Source: Brachionus manjavacas
Lineage: Eukaryota > Rotifera > Eurotatoria > Ploima > Brachionidae
NCBI GenBank assembly: GCA_019054805.1
Contig: JAHQIY010000019.1
Location: 92,001-156,000 of the forward strand
DNA length: 64,000 nucleotides
Direction of reading: 5' to 3'
Shown here: in pieces, positions 23,427 through 35,285 of the stretch
Layout of the letters: each line of letters begins with the position of its first letter
Numbering within the stretch: position 1 is the first letter of the stretch
Made by a program: the position numbers and the translations under genes
Notes under the pieces: generated by a model
Told to the model about the DNA's origin: nothing
Seen by the model: only the letters and a program-made list of their open reading frames with translations
Databases searched by the model: none

Positions 23427-26400
23427 TTTTAATTTGAGAAAAAAAAAATTCTCAATTAGTCTCAATTCTGGTTTTTGGCAAAAAAAAATAAAATAAAAAT
23501 AAAAGCTTATTTTAACTGTTTCCATCACAACATGAGCCATTTACGTAAAACATTGAGCAATTCTATTCCTTCCATCTAAAGTTTTATTGCTTAGACCCTC
23601 CTAATTTAAACCCAGAGTCAACCTTGAGTGATCATATAACATTTAAACTATAAGCCTTCGAAAAATTTTCAAACTTTTTATTCTTTAAGTGAAATATTTA
23701 TAGGTTTTTTTTTTAACATTTTCTAGAAGTTTATTGATGAACACTTATGCTCTAAACGGGAAGATAAATGCTAACTTTGACTATTCAACTCTTTTTGAAT
23801 AATGAACGCCACCTCTAGTCAAATAGTTAATACAAAAATAATAGCTTTTGAGCCAATTTCGATTAGCGTTTTTCTTATAATTGATATGTCGAAGAAATCT
23901 AATTAATAAGTTTCATAATAAATTTCATTTTCGGAGAGAAACAGTTGTAGTTTAAACAAATGAAAAAACAATCTGATCATAACTAGAAGAATGCATAGAT
24001 CAAAAATGTTTTTTGCTAAAAATCATCATCTTTTTCAAATTAAATTTTCATTTAGAGTTTTTTTATCCTAAAATAATGAAACAAAACACTATTTGGTTTT
24101 AAAATTTATGTAAAAAATTGGATCAAGTCTAACACCTGTTCCCTAGAAAAAGATTTTAGATAAAGTTGAAGTTAAGCTCAATGCGTTGAGCAAATATCAT
24201 TGACATATTCTAATTTTAATCAGCCTAAACTAACCTAAAAAGAAAATATACAATTAATTCATTCAACTATTGTAATTAGATAGTTAGAATTTTTGACCAT
24301 AAATCAAGGTATCCCAAAAAGTCAGTTCACCAACTTATAAAATATATTCAAGTATTAATTTTAATTAAAAAAAACTGCCAATGACTAAATAATATCACAA
24401 ATTTATCTATATTAAAATGTATTTATCATTGCCACATTAATTCCAGTGATAATTGTTAATATGTAATTTTAAGATTTTTAATTTCAAAATTAAAGAGATT
24501 TAAAACTTATTATTGTAAAATGCGGAATATTGTTATTTTTTAAATATAGTTTTGGATTAAATTTCAGCTTATTTGAAATGGATTTAAGTCCTCTTATTAA
24601 ACCTTTTGTTTGAAATAAAAAAAAAATTTAAATTGATATAAAAATAAAAATTTTTAAACGCCTAGAAATTTTTAATCCGAAATCCTTCACTTTATTTAGA
24701 TAATATTCATATGGAAATGCATTTCTAATCTAGGATTTGGAATTTTTTAATTTAATAATCTATCTTGTTAAAAAAAAAGCTAGTGAAAAAAAGCTTGGTA
24801 AAAGAAAAGCTAAAATTTTTAACATTCTTCAGAATTTATTTATCTCTTTTATTGAAATAAAATCTTTTCTTTTAGTGAGAATTTGTTCTCTAACGAAATA
24901 TAAATAAGCAAGAAATGCTGTACTGGAGAAAAAAGAATTTTATATCGAAATTTTTTTTTTTCTTATCGGAAAAGAAAATATATTCCTTAATAATCTATCA
25001 AAACGTAAATTTTTGGTGACAATTTTGGAATAAAAAGAAGTAAACTAAAAGAAAAGCGTTTAATCATTTATTGACAATTTCTGTTCCTTAGTAAATTTTA
25101 AACGGAATTTTAAAGTTTATGATCAAAAAAGCTTTAAATATGAAAAAAATAAAAATTTCTAAATTGAAATAATGCATCGATACATTTTCGGATTTAACAA
25201 GCTTTGTTAAATTTAAAATCATAATTTGCAAAAGTCTGCAAAAATTACTCACTTAAATTAATATCATTTAATAGTTTGCACTCTGCAATGTGCATTTTCA
25301 TAATCCATAGTTTACTTTATTGATTGGATTTAACATAGCATGCTAAATTCGAAAATGCATCTCTGCACTATTTCTATTAAGAAATTTTTATATATTTCAT
25401 AATTAAACTTTTATTTGATCATTTTGAGCATCAATAAATTGAACATAAACTTCAAATTGCCTTTTAAACAGCGTTATTTAAAAATTTAATGCAAAGATAA
25501 ATTTTTTTAATTAGTTTTTTTTTCAAATTAAATTATTAATTTGGAATGCAAATTAATTTAGTCAATAAATTTCTCTTACAAAAATTTTGAATAATTTACG
25601 AAGATCAGATAAAACTTTTTTGCATCCATTTTGATCATTAAAGAGATTTAAATTTACAAAAACTCAAACATATCAATAAAATAAATTAAATATATTTTAA
25701 AATAAAGCCTTACTTATTTTAGAATAGTGAGAATTGTTTCGATCATTTAAAAAATATGATTTTCGGAAAAATTTCAAGACAATTTAAAAAATTAATTTAG
25801 CATTTCATAAATTTTTATTTCCATTTTCTTTATGAAAAATTTAATTTTATATTTTTTAGAATAAAAAGTAATTTAATTACGTATATAGCATAAAAAGGTT
25901 TAAAAAAAGTATGAATTCGAACTTTGTTAAAATAAAAAAGACATGAAAACTATATTTGCTAATTTCTAAAACTGGTTCAACTTTTAAAGAAATACCTCTA
26001 AATCCTAATTCTAAATTTGTATATTTTTTTCAAAATAAATGTAAACATTTCATAATAAGATATCTCAAATAACTTTTAAATTACACAAATAAATAAACAC
26101 ATTTTAAATTATTTAATTTCATAAAATCCTCTAAAATAAAAAGTCAACACTTAATTAAAAAAATACTTTTTGTTTGAAATTGATCCTTTTGTAACTTGGA
26201 AGATCACTTTTTGATTAAATACCTTTTTTTTTAAATTTTTGACACTTTTTACGTGTTTTAAATTTTAATGAGCTGAAGCCAAATGAAATTCTATTATTAT
26301 ATGTAAAAAACACTCAAAATGTAATAGTGCAAGTATTTTAAAAAATAATCTTAATGGTAAAGTTCAAGGATACATTTCAGGGGAATGAAATCGAATGAGT

Positions 26401-26769
26401 AATTTTTAATTTTTAAATAATAAAAATCATGTTAAATGATGATTGTTGTACATTTATTTAGAATTGCTAAAGCCAAATTAATATTCTTAATGACTTAAGC
26501 ATTTACGATTATTTTCTTTTTGGGTTAGGGACAAATATTCAAAATTTTGGATCACATCTTGTATTTATGTTTAGTATAAATAAAATTTCGTTTTTGAAAT
26601 GATTCATATAAGATTGTCATTTCAATTCATTGGAGTATTTGTACAGAATAAGTGAGAAGGAATTTATTTTTTATTATGAATTTATGCAGTTTTTAATTTC
26701 TCTTAAAAAAAACTAAAAACATATTAATACATATTTTTAGGCATCATAAGTAACTAGTCAAACACTTAT
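23427..26769. other. AT-rich gene-free region
   Basis: No coding exon or RNA gene recognised on either strand over 3.3 kb. Words of the TGCAG fold-back repeat (CTCTGCAATG, GTCTGCAAAAA) appear between 25220 and 25380. Confidence 0.55.
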
Positions 26770-27370
26770 CAATTTTAGGTCAGCCAATGTCTTATTTGAA
26801 AAAGTAGATAAGACTGTGGCAAGAAATTTTCTTCCAGTATTCCTGTCCCTAATAAAATCATGAAAGGTATTTTATGAGAGAAAATTGAGAAATATTTATA
26901 CATGAATAATTTTCTAGTGAAACTGCATCACGGACTCGTCAATAGTGAATCGTGTATCACAAGTTTCCTTGAAACATATAAAATTTTATTTCATTTTCTA
27001 TTTACAATGAAATACCAGTTGTTGTAATGCTGTGTAGATGATGTAAATCTTTTGACACTGATTAATAGCTAAACTTAACTCATATGTAATTAGTACATTT
27101 GTTTAAAAATAGATGCAAGCTTTTCTCAAAATCAGGAGACAAAGAGATGTTCAAGACGAAATTATCTCAAGCTGGATTGATATCTTTAGCAGCGTGTCAC
27201 AGGAATCAATTATTGGTCCACTTCTCTTCGTAATATATATGTAAATGATCTGCCTATTGAGTCGATAAAAGTATCTATGCTTAAGATTAAAGTGAACTCC
27301 GAAGAAGGGTTACAAAGTGTTCAAGAAGACTACCAGATCGTAAAAGGTCTAGAGAATAAATTAAAGACTT
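26770..27370 (+). mobile_element. Old LINE relic, copy C (reverse transcriptase)
   Basis: Frameshifted plus-strand translation aligns to copies A and B. It reads FRSANVLFEKVDKTVARNF, then YLYMNNF and HHGLVNSESCITSFLETY (26780-27000). After further decay come RRQRDVQDEIISSWIDIFSS (27130-27190) and IIGPLLFVIYM with VNDLPIES (27210-27265). Several stops and shifts are present. The catalytic aspartates are not visible. Confidence 0.75.
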
Positions 27371-27805
27371 TTTAAAATCATTTGTCTATCTTTGAATTGT
27401 TCTAAAGCTTATGCTTCAAGTAAGAATATCAATCATATGTTTTTCTTGCCCATTTTTAAGTGATCAATTTTTCTGAATTTGGCTTATTCATTTCAATTTA
27501 TTTTCAATTGAAACATGAAATAGTAAATCAAATTAAATTATCTCTTTTTTTTCAAATGAGCTAATACTTATTTTATCTTAAAATGCAACACTGTTTTTTA
27601 GTTAAGTTATTCTTTATGTATCATTATGATATAAAAAAATTAATGTAGCACGTACAGACTTTTCTTGATATACAAAATTTGATATATTCTTTTCTTTAAA
27701 AACTAGCGGTGAAATGTAAAAATAATTGTTTCATCTCTAATGGATTTTGTTATTAATATTATGTTGTAGTTATCTCAATAACTACAGTGGTTATTGCAAA
27801 AGTGA

Positions 27806-27955
27806 AACGTTCCGTTACTAAAAGAGGAACGGAATGGGGACGCATTCAAAAAAAAACATTCTCATTTCATTGCCATTCCGTTCCATCCAAAAATTCCATT
27901 CCGTTCTACCTAACAATTCTATTTCATTCCGTTCCATTCATTCCATTGGAATGGT
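27806..27955. repeat. ATTCCGTTCC repeat cluster with inverted copies
   Basis: At least six copies of ATTCCGTTC/CCATTCC-like words occur within 150 bases. A perfect 12-base inverted pair lies at 27826-27837 (GGAACGGAATGG) and 27873-27884. Such clusters are typical of subterminal regions of hAT-like non-autonomous elements, but no terminal repeats or target duplication are recognised here. Confidence 0.6.
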
Positions 27956-28070
27956 TAGATGATTTAGCACTTATTCTATTGTTATTTTTCTTTTTTTTTT
28001 GTTATTATTTGTTTAGGCTAGAAGCAGCCAGTTATTTATAAAGTTATTATCATTTTCCTTATTATTTTGT

Positions 28071-28108
28071 GTTATAACCGCGAGCCACCAGATCCTAACA
28101 GATCCGGA
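28071..28108. repeat. 38-bp dispersed repeat, copy 1
   Basis: A perfect 38-base match, in reverse orientation, to 55620-55657. It contains CGCGAGCCACCAGATCC. The adjoining A/T-rich side is also similar, while the other side differs, so this is an edge of an unidentified repeat. Confidence 0.8.
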
Positions 28109-28367
28109 AATTAGATATTTATTTAACAATTAGATTTTAATGGGCTAAATCTAAACATATTTTAAAATAAGCTTTGTGTTTATTAACTAAATAGTCTTTA
28201 AATTTGCATTATTGAGTAAAATTTTCAAGAAATAAAATAAAATAACATTACATCTTTAAATAACTATACAAAAATCACCAATCGTTAAAAATTCTAAACA
28301 GATTAGAAAAAATAAAATAAAAAATAAAAGAATATTTTAAAAAGTCCATATAAATGCTTAGATTCTC

Positions 28368-31300
28368 TTAGTTGTTTACAGTTTGTTGAAGTAATTTTTT
28401 AGCTTTTAAATTTTGGCTTTGTGACACTAGTTTAGAATGTGAGTGTGGATTGTTCAAGGAGCTTGAGGTGCACGACGAGCATTGCGAACTAGTCGAACAA
28501 ATAGACGAGTTTGGCAGTTTATTAAGCGCTTTTAAATAGCAAAATTTATCAGCCTCTAGCTTTGTTTCATGAGATCTCAAATAGACTAGATCATTGTCCA
28601 ATTCATCGTAGTTGTTTATGTATTCGTCTTCATCAGCAATAAGGCCATTGTCCATGTAGTACTGGGTGTCTGTGTTGAAATCAGTGTCTAGAGCTGAATA
28701 GTTGTGAAACTCCGGAGTCAAGTACTGATTCTCGTCATAGTTAGCTGTTCGTTTGGCACTTGTTTTGAACGTGCTTAGTTCTTGTGCATTGGGTGGAGGT
28801 GGAGGTGGCGATTTTGGTATCGATGTTGTGTTTATTAGAATCACTGGCGATATATAGCTACTCTGGGTCGGGTTGTTCGAGTTGACTGTGCTGGATGACA
28901 TGAGCGATGATGTGCGCTTCATATAGGGCAGCGATGAAAGCATGCGTATGTTGTGTTTAGGAAGAGCTACTAATGTGTTGTTAAAAGCAATTATGTGTTG
29001 CTGCTGCTTCTGATGATGATGATGATGCTGCTGCTGTTGTTGTTGTTGTTGTTGTTGTTGACTCATTCGATTTAGAGGCTGGTTTTCATCCAAATTTTGC
29101 AAGAGCCTATTCTTGGCCGATGACGAATACTGAGGGCTTAGCAAATAATTTGTGGTTGTTTGTTTTCTAGAGCTTTGATCCGAGCAAAATGTTGACGATG
29201 ACGATGAACAAGGATACGAACACGAGCACAGTGAATACAAACAGTAGTCTAGAAAGCGTTTTTTGGGCAATTTGGAGCGCGTCGATTGTTGTTTGTTAGA
29301 GGCACAATTAGACGAGTTGGATGTGTGACTTGAAAATGGTCTATCGTGGCTGAATAAGCCGATCAATAGACGACTTTTTTGTTTGCGCACTAGCTTAAAT
29401 ATTTCTTCACGCACACTCTTAGATATCAGACAATTGAATATGAAGATTATTGTACCTTGAGATGTGTTGATTATGGTGAACAAATAGGAGAATATGAGTG
29501 TGGCTTGATTGTCTATTATAAAATAGCCTAGAATCCATGGCAATCCAAGAAGTGTCGATATCAAACACCAGAAGCTCAGCAAGGATCTTTATTTTTTTTT
29601 TAATAAAATTAAAATTAAAATTTCTCAATTTTCAATCTGAATTTAGATTTATGGAAACTTTTCAATTTCACATTTTTAAATCATATAAACAAAATATTAA
29701 CAATTAGAAATAAATAATAGAATTACCATATCGTTTTAAACGATGCCTTAGTTGTAAGAAATTAAATCCTATTGTATTGTATTTGTATTTAGAATGTTAA
29801 CTTTTATTTTAAATTATTTTTTATTTTAATCATTAAAAATTTTAGATTCTAAGTTAATAGCGTTGTTTCTTTTTATAATATCTGCTTTTCTTTTTACAAT
29901 TATTTTATTTTTTAAAAAAATTCCAGCGTGAAAAAAGGCCAAATTTCTAAAATTAAAAACGGTTTTTGAAAGTAAAAAACTTAACTTTGAAGAATTTAAA
30001 TATTTTTTTAAAATAAATAATTTGATTCATAAAAATTTTTCATTTTCAAATAAAAATTTAACAAATAATAATTTCTCGTTTTTTAATATATTAAATTATT
30101 ATATAATAAATTAAATATAAAAAATATTTCACCTTAATACGACATACTTATTTGTACTTTTTTTAGGTTTTGTGAAGTTCAGTATAAAAGAACAGAATAA
30201 AGTTTAAAAAGATTAAATAGCATTTTTTCTAAAAGTCTAATTGTAAAATAAAATGTTATATATTATATTATTATATTATAAAATGTAATAAGTAAAATTG
30301 GTTCTGTGAATGCGGCATGGTACAACATTCAAGTTTGCATCAACTGTCAAAGTCTGCAAATGTTGTGCAAAATCTCTGCAAAATGCACTAATCTCGATTA
30401 TTTTGTAATATAATTTCTGTTTGACTATGAAAATTTAGCAGACCTTGATATTTGATGCAACTTTGAATGTTGCATTATGTTGCATCTACTGAACCAATTT
30501 AAGACCTTTAGAAAAAAAGTTATTAAATTTTTTAACATTAATTTTTTAACTTTTTTTTAATAAATCAAACCATTATCAATTTAAATATTGTTGCTGTTTT
30601 TTTTTTGTCTTTTTTTTTACATTAGAAAAAAATCATTTTAAAAAAAGTGCAATAAGTATGTTGCACTATGTTGCGGTTTTTGTTTCAATAATTGAATATA
30701 AGGTTTTCAAATAAAATTAAAAATGAGTTTTAAATAATTTTTCAAGTCAGAAGACTTGACTTGAAAAATTATTTTTCAAAATAAGTCTTTTACCGTGCCA
30801 TGTTGTTATTAAGGCGGCCATTTTTATTTCAAAGTCTTTGAAATGACTTTATTCTCTGAATTTTGCGCAAGCCTGGTTATTAAAAAGGCTTTCTATAATA
30901 GAACTGAATTAAATGAAATAAAAATTCTCAATTCCAGTGTTATATAAACCAAAGCATTTTAAAATTTGATCTTAATGCTAAAGCAGTTTGATTTTATTTA
31001 TTTGTTTATCTGTTTTGAGATAATGCTCCTTAGTATTAAAAAATCAAAATCAAAAATTTAAAATAAAATAAAACAAAATTAAAAAATTTGCATAAAACAA
31101 ATTAGTTTCAAAAATTGGAATTTTTCAAAATAATAGGATTTTTATGGTATCAACAACGCTTAAAAATCAACAATACCAACAGGATAAAATTAATCTTTAA
31201 AATTAAATTTCATTCGAACTGTTTTTTTTTTCTAAATTTTAATTAAAATTATTTTGAGAGAAAATAATAAAAATTTACTCTTATCTTACAAACTAGATTT

Positions 31301-34300
31301 AATATGGCGATCTAAATTTTTTTTTTCATATTTTATAAAACTAAATTAAATGGGTTTTTTGGATGCAGATTGCAAATCTGATCGAAATTGAAAAATTTTG
31401 ATGCTTTGATAGATAGTGTAGACCATTAAAAAAATAAAAAATACTTGTAAAATTTGTCCTGTTTCTTGTTCGAGTTTAGCCTTGATTGTTTTAGACCCAT
31501 TGAGTTTTTCATTGAATAGAACACAATTGCTATGATGCAAAAATTTGCCAACAAAATCAAACTAATGGGCACAATGAATGTCAAATTAAAATTTTTGTAA
31601 TTGGATATCCAACAGCTAGAACAAACAGACAAAAAAGTTTAAGTAAAACATCTAAGTTTAAATGCAAATCTATAAACTTACTGTTCTTGAGTGCCATAGC
31701 CATTCTTGTCCAACAAATAGACATCAATAGTTTTGCTAAACGAAACAATTAGAAAAGGTATTCCGTAAGCAATCAGACAAAATTTTCTAATGGGAGATTT
31801 TTCTAGTATAAATATTCGAACCAGCATCAAATACAATTGAACTCCTTCGAGCAGCATCCAAAAAAACGAGCACAAAAACATGTAATGAGACAAAAGAGCT
31901 ATGCTCGAGCACAATTTGCCTAGGCCCAATTGCTGAGTCAAAATTCCGGAGAGAAATAGCAGAAGAGATGAGAGCAAACTGATGCATAGGTGAGTGGTGA
32001 TCACGGTCAAGTCTTTAGTAGACGAATTGTCCCGGTTGCGTCTTATTATTTTGATGTATCGAAATGCCACGAGAGTAAAAATTATGCAAATGCATGAGAT
32101 AATAGATAAGACTATGGTGAGTATGCTTAGTATCAATTTGTGATGACTGGCTTGGTCTTTTTGAGTGTCGTAGATGTCCATTAAAATGGTGAAATGAGTC
32201 AAATGATTGCATCTACAGATTGAATGTGTTTCATTGCTTGATTCCAGCTCACAGCCATCTGTATCCCACTCTCCTTCGAATTCACTTCAAAATAAACAAA
32301 AAAAATTTAGTTTTTTGTATTTAGAACAAAAAGACAAAAATGGAACTAGTTTTCAAATTGTGGTGTCATTTTCAAAAAAGGAATACTTAACGTTGTAAAT
32401 CGGATCAGACAAAAAAATATGTTCATATGTTCAAGTCACGTGATTTAAAAATTTTCAACTCCTCGACTAAATAAAGCAAAAAGATTGAACTTTTTTTTTT
32501 TTCTCAATTAAACTTTTTTAAATAAATAATAAATGAATATGAAAAAACAAAAATATGTTTATGTATTAATAAAGCAAAAAACCCATATCACAAAGTTCAA
32601 AGTCACAAGTTTTTAGTTTCAAGTATTATTACAAAAATGTCTTACTTTACATCATATTTCCAATAAGAACACATAGGTTTGTAGAGAAAGGCTTTTCTAT
32701 GCCAAGTAAGTTTGTTGTTTAAATGCTTGAACAAAAGACGAACAGGTCGATATTTGAGCTGCTGTAAAATTGTGTCATCGTTTACTTTGAACGAAATGAT
32801 ATTGGCATTAATGAATCTTTTTTTGTTCGCCTTAAGGTTTAAAACCTCGAGCGGAAACAAATGATCAATGTTTTTGTAGATGGCAAACAAAAATTTTTGA
32901 TGTTCATTGGGCTCATCGACTCGCAGATATACGCGATCATGTGTTTTTGTCTGCAAATAGCTGTTTGATGGAAATTCAAGCTCGTTGCTTAGATGTTTGT
33001 TGGTCATCACTTGGGCTACTATGCTCTCGCTGGATACTCCAATGCCGTCTTCTTCGAACAAAACCTTATCGACCAAATCGACAAGTTTAGTTATTGATTT
33101 TGACTTATCGGCTTGAGTCAAATTTTGCCAATCATCACTCTTTACCAGCAAATTATCTACAGTCTCTACAATTACCGTAGATAGCTTATCTTCGTCTTTT
33201 ATCGAGTAGTACTCCGATATGTTCTGCATAAAATTTACAAAAGACATAACGGGCTCCGATGCCAAATCTTCATGATCACTTAGACCTTTGCTCAATTTTT
33301 TCATCACCTCAACCGGTCTTTTGTTTGTGATCAACTAATAAAAAAAATTAAATAAAAAATAAAAGATGAAAAATAAAAAAATCTCTTTTTTTTTGTTTAC
33401 TTCTTGATTTAGAGAATTAAGCCATTCGGATTTGAACAGTCTGAGTTGACAAGTAGAATTTACTTTGTACAAATTGCCGTCCATTTCGCACTTGTACAAA
33501 TGAGAACCTTGGACTAATTTTGGATCTTTGTCGGAAAAATAATCACTCTGAAAACTGCAAGGAAACGAGATCAACTTTCCCAGCTCCACTTTTATCTCAT
33601 ATAAATTATTTTCATATTCAAACTTTGACCAACACTTGGGCATTTGCCGTTTGGTTTGTGTTTGTGTTTGTGTTTGTGTTTGTGTTTGTGTTGATCTAGT
33701 GATTAGATTTTCTATTGTGCTTGTTGCAGTGGTCGTTGTGGTTGTTGATGATGTAGTTGATGTTGTAGATGGGGATGTTGTTGTTGTTGGTGGCGATGTT
33801 GTGGGTTTTGGTGTGCTTGTAGAGGTAAGCAATAGTTGGAGCAGAGATTTGCCTAATTTTCAAAAATTTTATAAAAATTAAATTTCATTAAAGGTTGGCG
33901 TGATAAAGCAGGGTTAATAAAAGAGCGTTTACTTTGGAAGCAGCTATGTATAACTTCAAGTACGTGCACCGAATTGGGACATGGTACACCGAATGTTGAA
34001 CTATTGGCATAAAGAACACACGACTCTTTTTCATCGCATCTAATTAAAGCGGTTATTATATGGGTTAAAATTATTTTGTTTTTTTTTTTTTAGAGCATTT
34101 TTAAATGAGTTGAGAACCGGTTGTGGAGAAATGTAGAAAAATGTAGAAATAAAAAAAATAATCATGCATGTAAGCATTAGTCTAAAGGGTTAACTAAAGC
34201 AATTTTTGTTGTTTGTTTTTATTAAAAATAACCTTTGCTTATATAAACGCATTTATAGTTGACCTCAAGGACTTTGTCGATGCCGGGGCAAGGATCAACG

Positions 34301-35285
34301 CGGAACAGACTAGTTCTGATTCTATGTGTGCAGCTTGGTCTATTCTCGCATCTAAATAAGTCCGAGTTCTCTTCAATTTCGGCTCATTTTGTTAATTTTT
34401 TTATTTAAACAAAACTTACAGTCTTTGAATGATCTGCATTGAGTCATTGGCCACACAACCTTTGGTAAATTTGAGATGATTTTTGTTGCATGGTGTGATG
34501 CTGTAGCGTCCGTAGTAGGCCCGTTGGATTTTTATCACTTGGCCCGGCTTACAGTTCAACACTAGCTTATCGTTTTCACACACCATGCGATTAAAGATTT
34601 CATCTTTGAACAACAAAAAATAATTAATTTTTTTTGATCGTTTTTTTTTTTGTTTAATTTTAAATAGAAATAAAAAATTAATTGATTATCTTTTTCTTTT
34701 TTTGTTCAAATAGAAATCAATTCTTGAAATAATTTAATAAGTGATTTTTGTAAATGTATCTAATTGAAATTAGATTTTAAATAAAATCAAGTTCGTCATT
34801 TCAAAGTAGCAATTAAATTTTCAAATAAAATCAAATTTAATTTTACATTGATTAATTTTACATTGTGTGTGTGCAGGGGGCTGTGTTAATTTAATCTTTG
34901 TTTACAGCTATCTTACAGTCTAGCCTATAAATTAAACAAAGCAGGTCCGAAAGAAAATTCGGCTAATGCATTTGCTTGAGCAAAATCAAGATAATCAAAA
35001 GTGAATGTGGACCCTTGAAGAATTGTAAAACAAAAATTAAAATTTCTAATCTATTCGATAAGATCAAACAAAAAACCAAACTCAATTTTATTTTAAAAGA
35101 CTTCCTAAAGCCATTTTTTTTTCAATTCATTTTTGATTTTTACTTGAGTTTAAAAAAACACCTATAAGGGGAACAAAAATGAAATTGAACAGAGCAGATC
35201 ACTTACTGTTTTCAAGGTCCGGGTCGGCATTTGAGCTCATCACCAACAATGACATGAATTGACATGCGAGAAGAAAACATTTCAT
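28368..35285 (-). CDS. ADGRL: Latrophilin-like adhesion GPCR
   Basis: Exons: 35285-35207, 34603-34420, then 34351-34233 or 34039-33933, then 33852-33401, 33334-32646, 32284-31682, 31615-31445 and 29586-28368. With the first alternative this gives 1171 residues plus stop. Order: signal peptide (MKCFLLACQFMSLLVMSS), rhamnose-binding (SUEL) lectin domain (CENDKLVLNCKPG, AYYGRYS, DPCPGIDKVLEVNYKC), Thr/Ser/Pro-rich and TQ-repeat stalk, hormone-receptor motif (CWSKFEYENNLY), GAIN domain, GPS with CRCNHLTHFTILMD, seven transmembrane helices, and a cytoplasmic tail of about 350 residues with Gln and His runs. Autoproteolysis is expected between Leu536 and Thr537, releasing the tethered agonist THFTILMD. 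The layout, without an olfactomedin domain, is that of insect Cirl and nematode LAT-1, neuronal mechanosensory and adhesion receptors. All intron phases agree. The last intron (1.86 kb) falls before TM6 and contains a fold-back repeat. Confidence 0.92.
29000..29062 (-). repeat. Gln/His codon repeat in the receptor tail
   Basis: A CAA/CAG run followed by a CAT/CAC run encodes about twelve Gln and five His in the cytoplasmic tail of the receptor. Confidence 0.9.
30295..30499. repeat. Fold-back element in the receptor's TM5-TM6 intron
   Basis: Bases 30295-30361 and the reverse complement of 30431-30499 align along their full length, including ACAACATTCAAG / GCAACATTCAAAG, GCATCAA and GTCTGCAAAT / GTCTGCTAAAT. 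The arms are about 67 bases and roughly 80% identical by eye, with about 70 bases between them. A further half-copy lies in the CLASP intron near 61205-61290. Confidence 0.75.
33651..33700 (-). repeat. Thr-Gln codon repeat in the receptor stalk
   Basis: A (GT)n-like CACAAA hexanucleotide run encodes six to seven Thr-Gln pairs between the Thr/Pro-rich stalk and the hormone-receptor motif. Length variation here would change stalk length without a frameshift. Confidence 0.85.
33933..34039 (-). CDS. ADGRL: Alternative lectin exon (distal copy)
   Basis: 107 bases with acceptor ATTAG followed by ATGCGAT, and donor GTAAAC. It encodes CDEKESC, FGVPCPNSVHVLEVIHSCF, the C-terminal half of a SUEL lectin domain including its cysteine pairs. 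It has the same phases as the upstream exon at 34233-34351, so only one of them can be used in a frame-preserving transcript. Confidence 0.75.
34233..34351 (-). CDS. ADGRL: Alternative lectin exon (proximal copy)
   Basis: 119 bases with acceptor TTTAG followed by ATGCGAG, and donor GTTATT (weak). It encodes CENRPSC, RVDPCPGIDKVLEVNYKC, the same half-domain as the exon at 33933-34039. The N-terminal half is supplied by 34420-34603. Confidence 0.75.

Noticed and set aside
33636..33881. Plus-strand frame rich in Val
   Set aside because: Complement of the Thr-rich stalk of the receptor.
34039..34420. Splicing both lectin half-exons together
   Set aside because: It would join a phase-1 end to a phase-2 start and destroy the cysteine pattern. 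A rescue by a cryptic acceptor inside the second exon (after AAAAAG) is possible but would remove a conserved cysteine.
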